11,658 bases of DNA from Chloroflexota bacterium (GTDB taxonomy: Bacteria > Chloroflexota > Dehalococcoidia > Tepidiformales > Tepidiformaceae). The stretch lies in NCBI GenBank assembly GCA_963169135.1, contig CAUJEQ010000179.1:1-11658 (forward strand). Direction: 5' to 3'. The position numbers and the translations under genes are program-made. The notes beneath the pieces are model-generated. The model was not told where the DNA came from, did no database searches, and was given only the letters and a program-made list of their open reading frames with translations. Of the stretch, positions 11,544-11,658 are shown piece by piece. Positions within the stretch are counted from its first letter, which is position 1. The number at the start of each line of letters is the position of its first letter.

Positions 11544-11658
11544 ACGGCCACTCCTGCGCGTTCAAGAAGTTCGGAGGCAACGGCGTCGTAGGCGGTCGCG
11601 GAACGGCCACCCTGGTCGTAACGGAAGATGGATTGGCCATGGCTCGGCGCTTCGCTGA
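11540..11658 (-). CDS. parA: Chromosome-partitioning ATPase ParA/Soj, C-terminal fragment
   Basis: Only the last 39 codons are inside the window. SEAPSHGQSIFRYDQGGRSA, then TAYDAVASELLER, matches the end of ParA/Soj (usually SEAPSxGxP...YDP.S.GA.AY..LA.E). The fragment ends by ATGA overlap with parB, the standard parAB order. The Walker motifs lie beyond the edge. Identity rests on the motif together with the adjacent parB. Confidence 0.92.
   Translation of the reverse strand, partial: SEAPSHGQSIFRYDQGGRSATAYDAVASELLERAGVAV

Noticed and set aside
10869..11591. 240-codon plus-strand frame opposite parB
   Set aside because: Shadow of parB, whose CTPase and HTH motifs are clear.

Overview
This is a high-GC bacterial chromosomal window. 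It is dense with genes, uses ATG, GTG and TTG starts, and often lacks Shine-Dalgarno (SD) sites. The phylum cannot be fixed from sequence alone. The PRPP synthetase subtype, the alpha/beta-hydrolase plus cyclase-like fusion, the AT-poor codon use and the many TANNNT boxes 6-13 bases before start codons would suit Chloroflexota (or possibly Actinomycetota). That is an inference of low confidence. There is no rRNA, tRNA, CRISPR array or insertion sequence.

Layout. (1) 1-1592, minus: the N-terminal half of the replicative polymerase DnaE, cut by the window edge. (2) 1760-2373, plus: a type II toxin-antitoxin pair (ribbon-helix-helix antitoxin, MazF/PemK-like toxin) divergent from dnaE. (3) 2434-4328, plus: an unknown 135-aa protein coupled to a membrane-anchored TPR protein that carries an exact 47-residue tandem repeat. 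(4) 4343-5882, plus: a complete fluoride-response unit of promoter, crcB-type fluoride riboswitch, terminator and CLC-F type fluoride/proton antiporter. (5) 6078-8037, plus: a hydrolase-cyclase fusion in which both catalytic centres look destroyed, then a hotdog thioesterase. (6) 8150-8560, minus: a c-di-AMP (ydaO/yuaA) riboswitch leading into a 57-aa zinc-ribbon protein, which is an unusual target. (7) 8678-9772, minus: prs, preceded by a possible 48-aa ORF with a near-perfect SD. (8) 9885-10082, plus: a small predicted secreted peptide. (9) 10084-11658, minus: the parA-parB-ridA-like operon, in which each gene overlaps the next by 4 bases.

How it fits together. Housekeeping functions (replication, chromosome partitioning, PRPP supply) sit on the minus strand. 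Plus-strand genes are mostly accessory or stress-related. Two metabolite-sensing RNAs occur within about 4 kb. The fluoride riboswitch and its antiporter make a textbook pair, and each supports the identification of the other. The c-di-AMP riboswitch does not precede any of its usual targets (wall hydrolases, potassium or osmolyte transport), so the zinc-ribbon peptide behind it is the best candidate here for undescribed biology. The sequence also suggests widespread leaderless or near-leaderless transcription.
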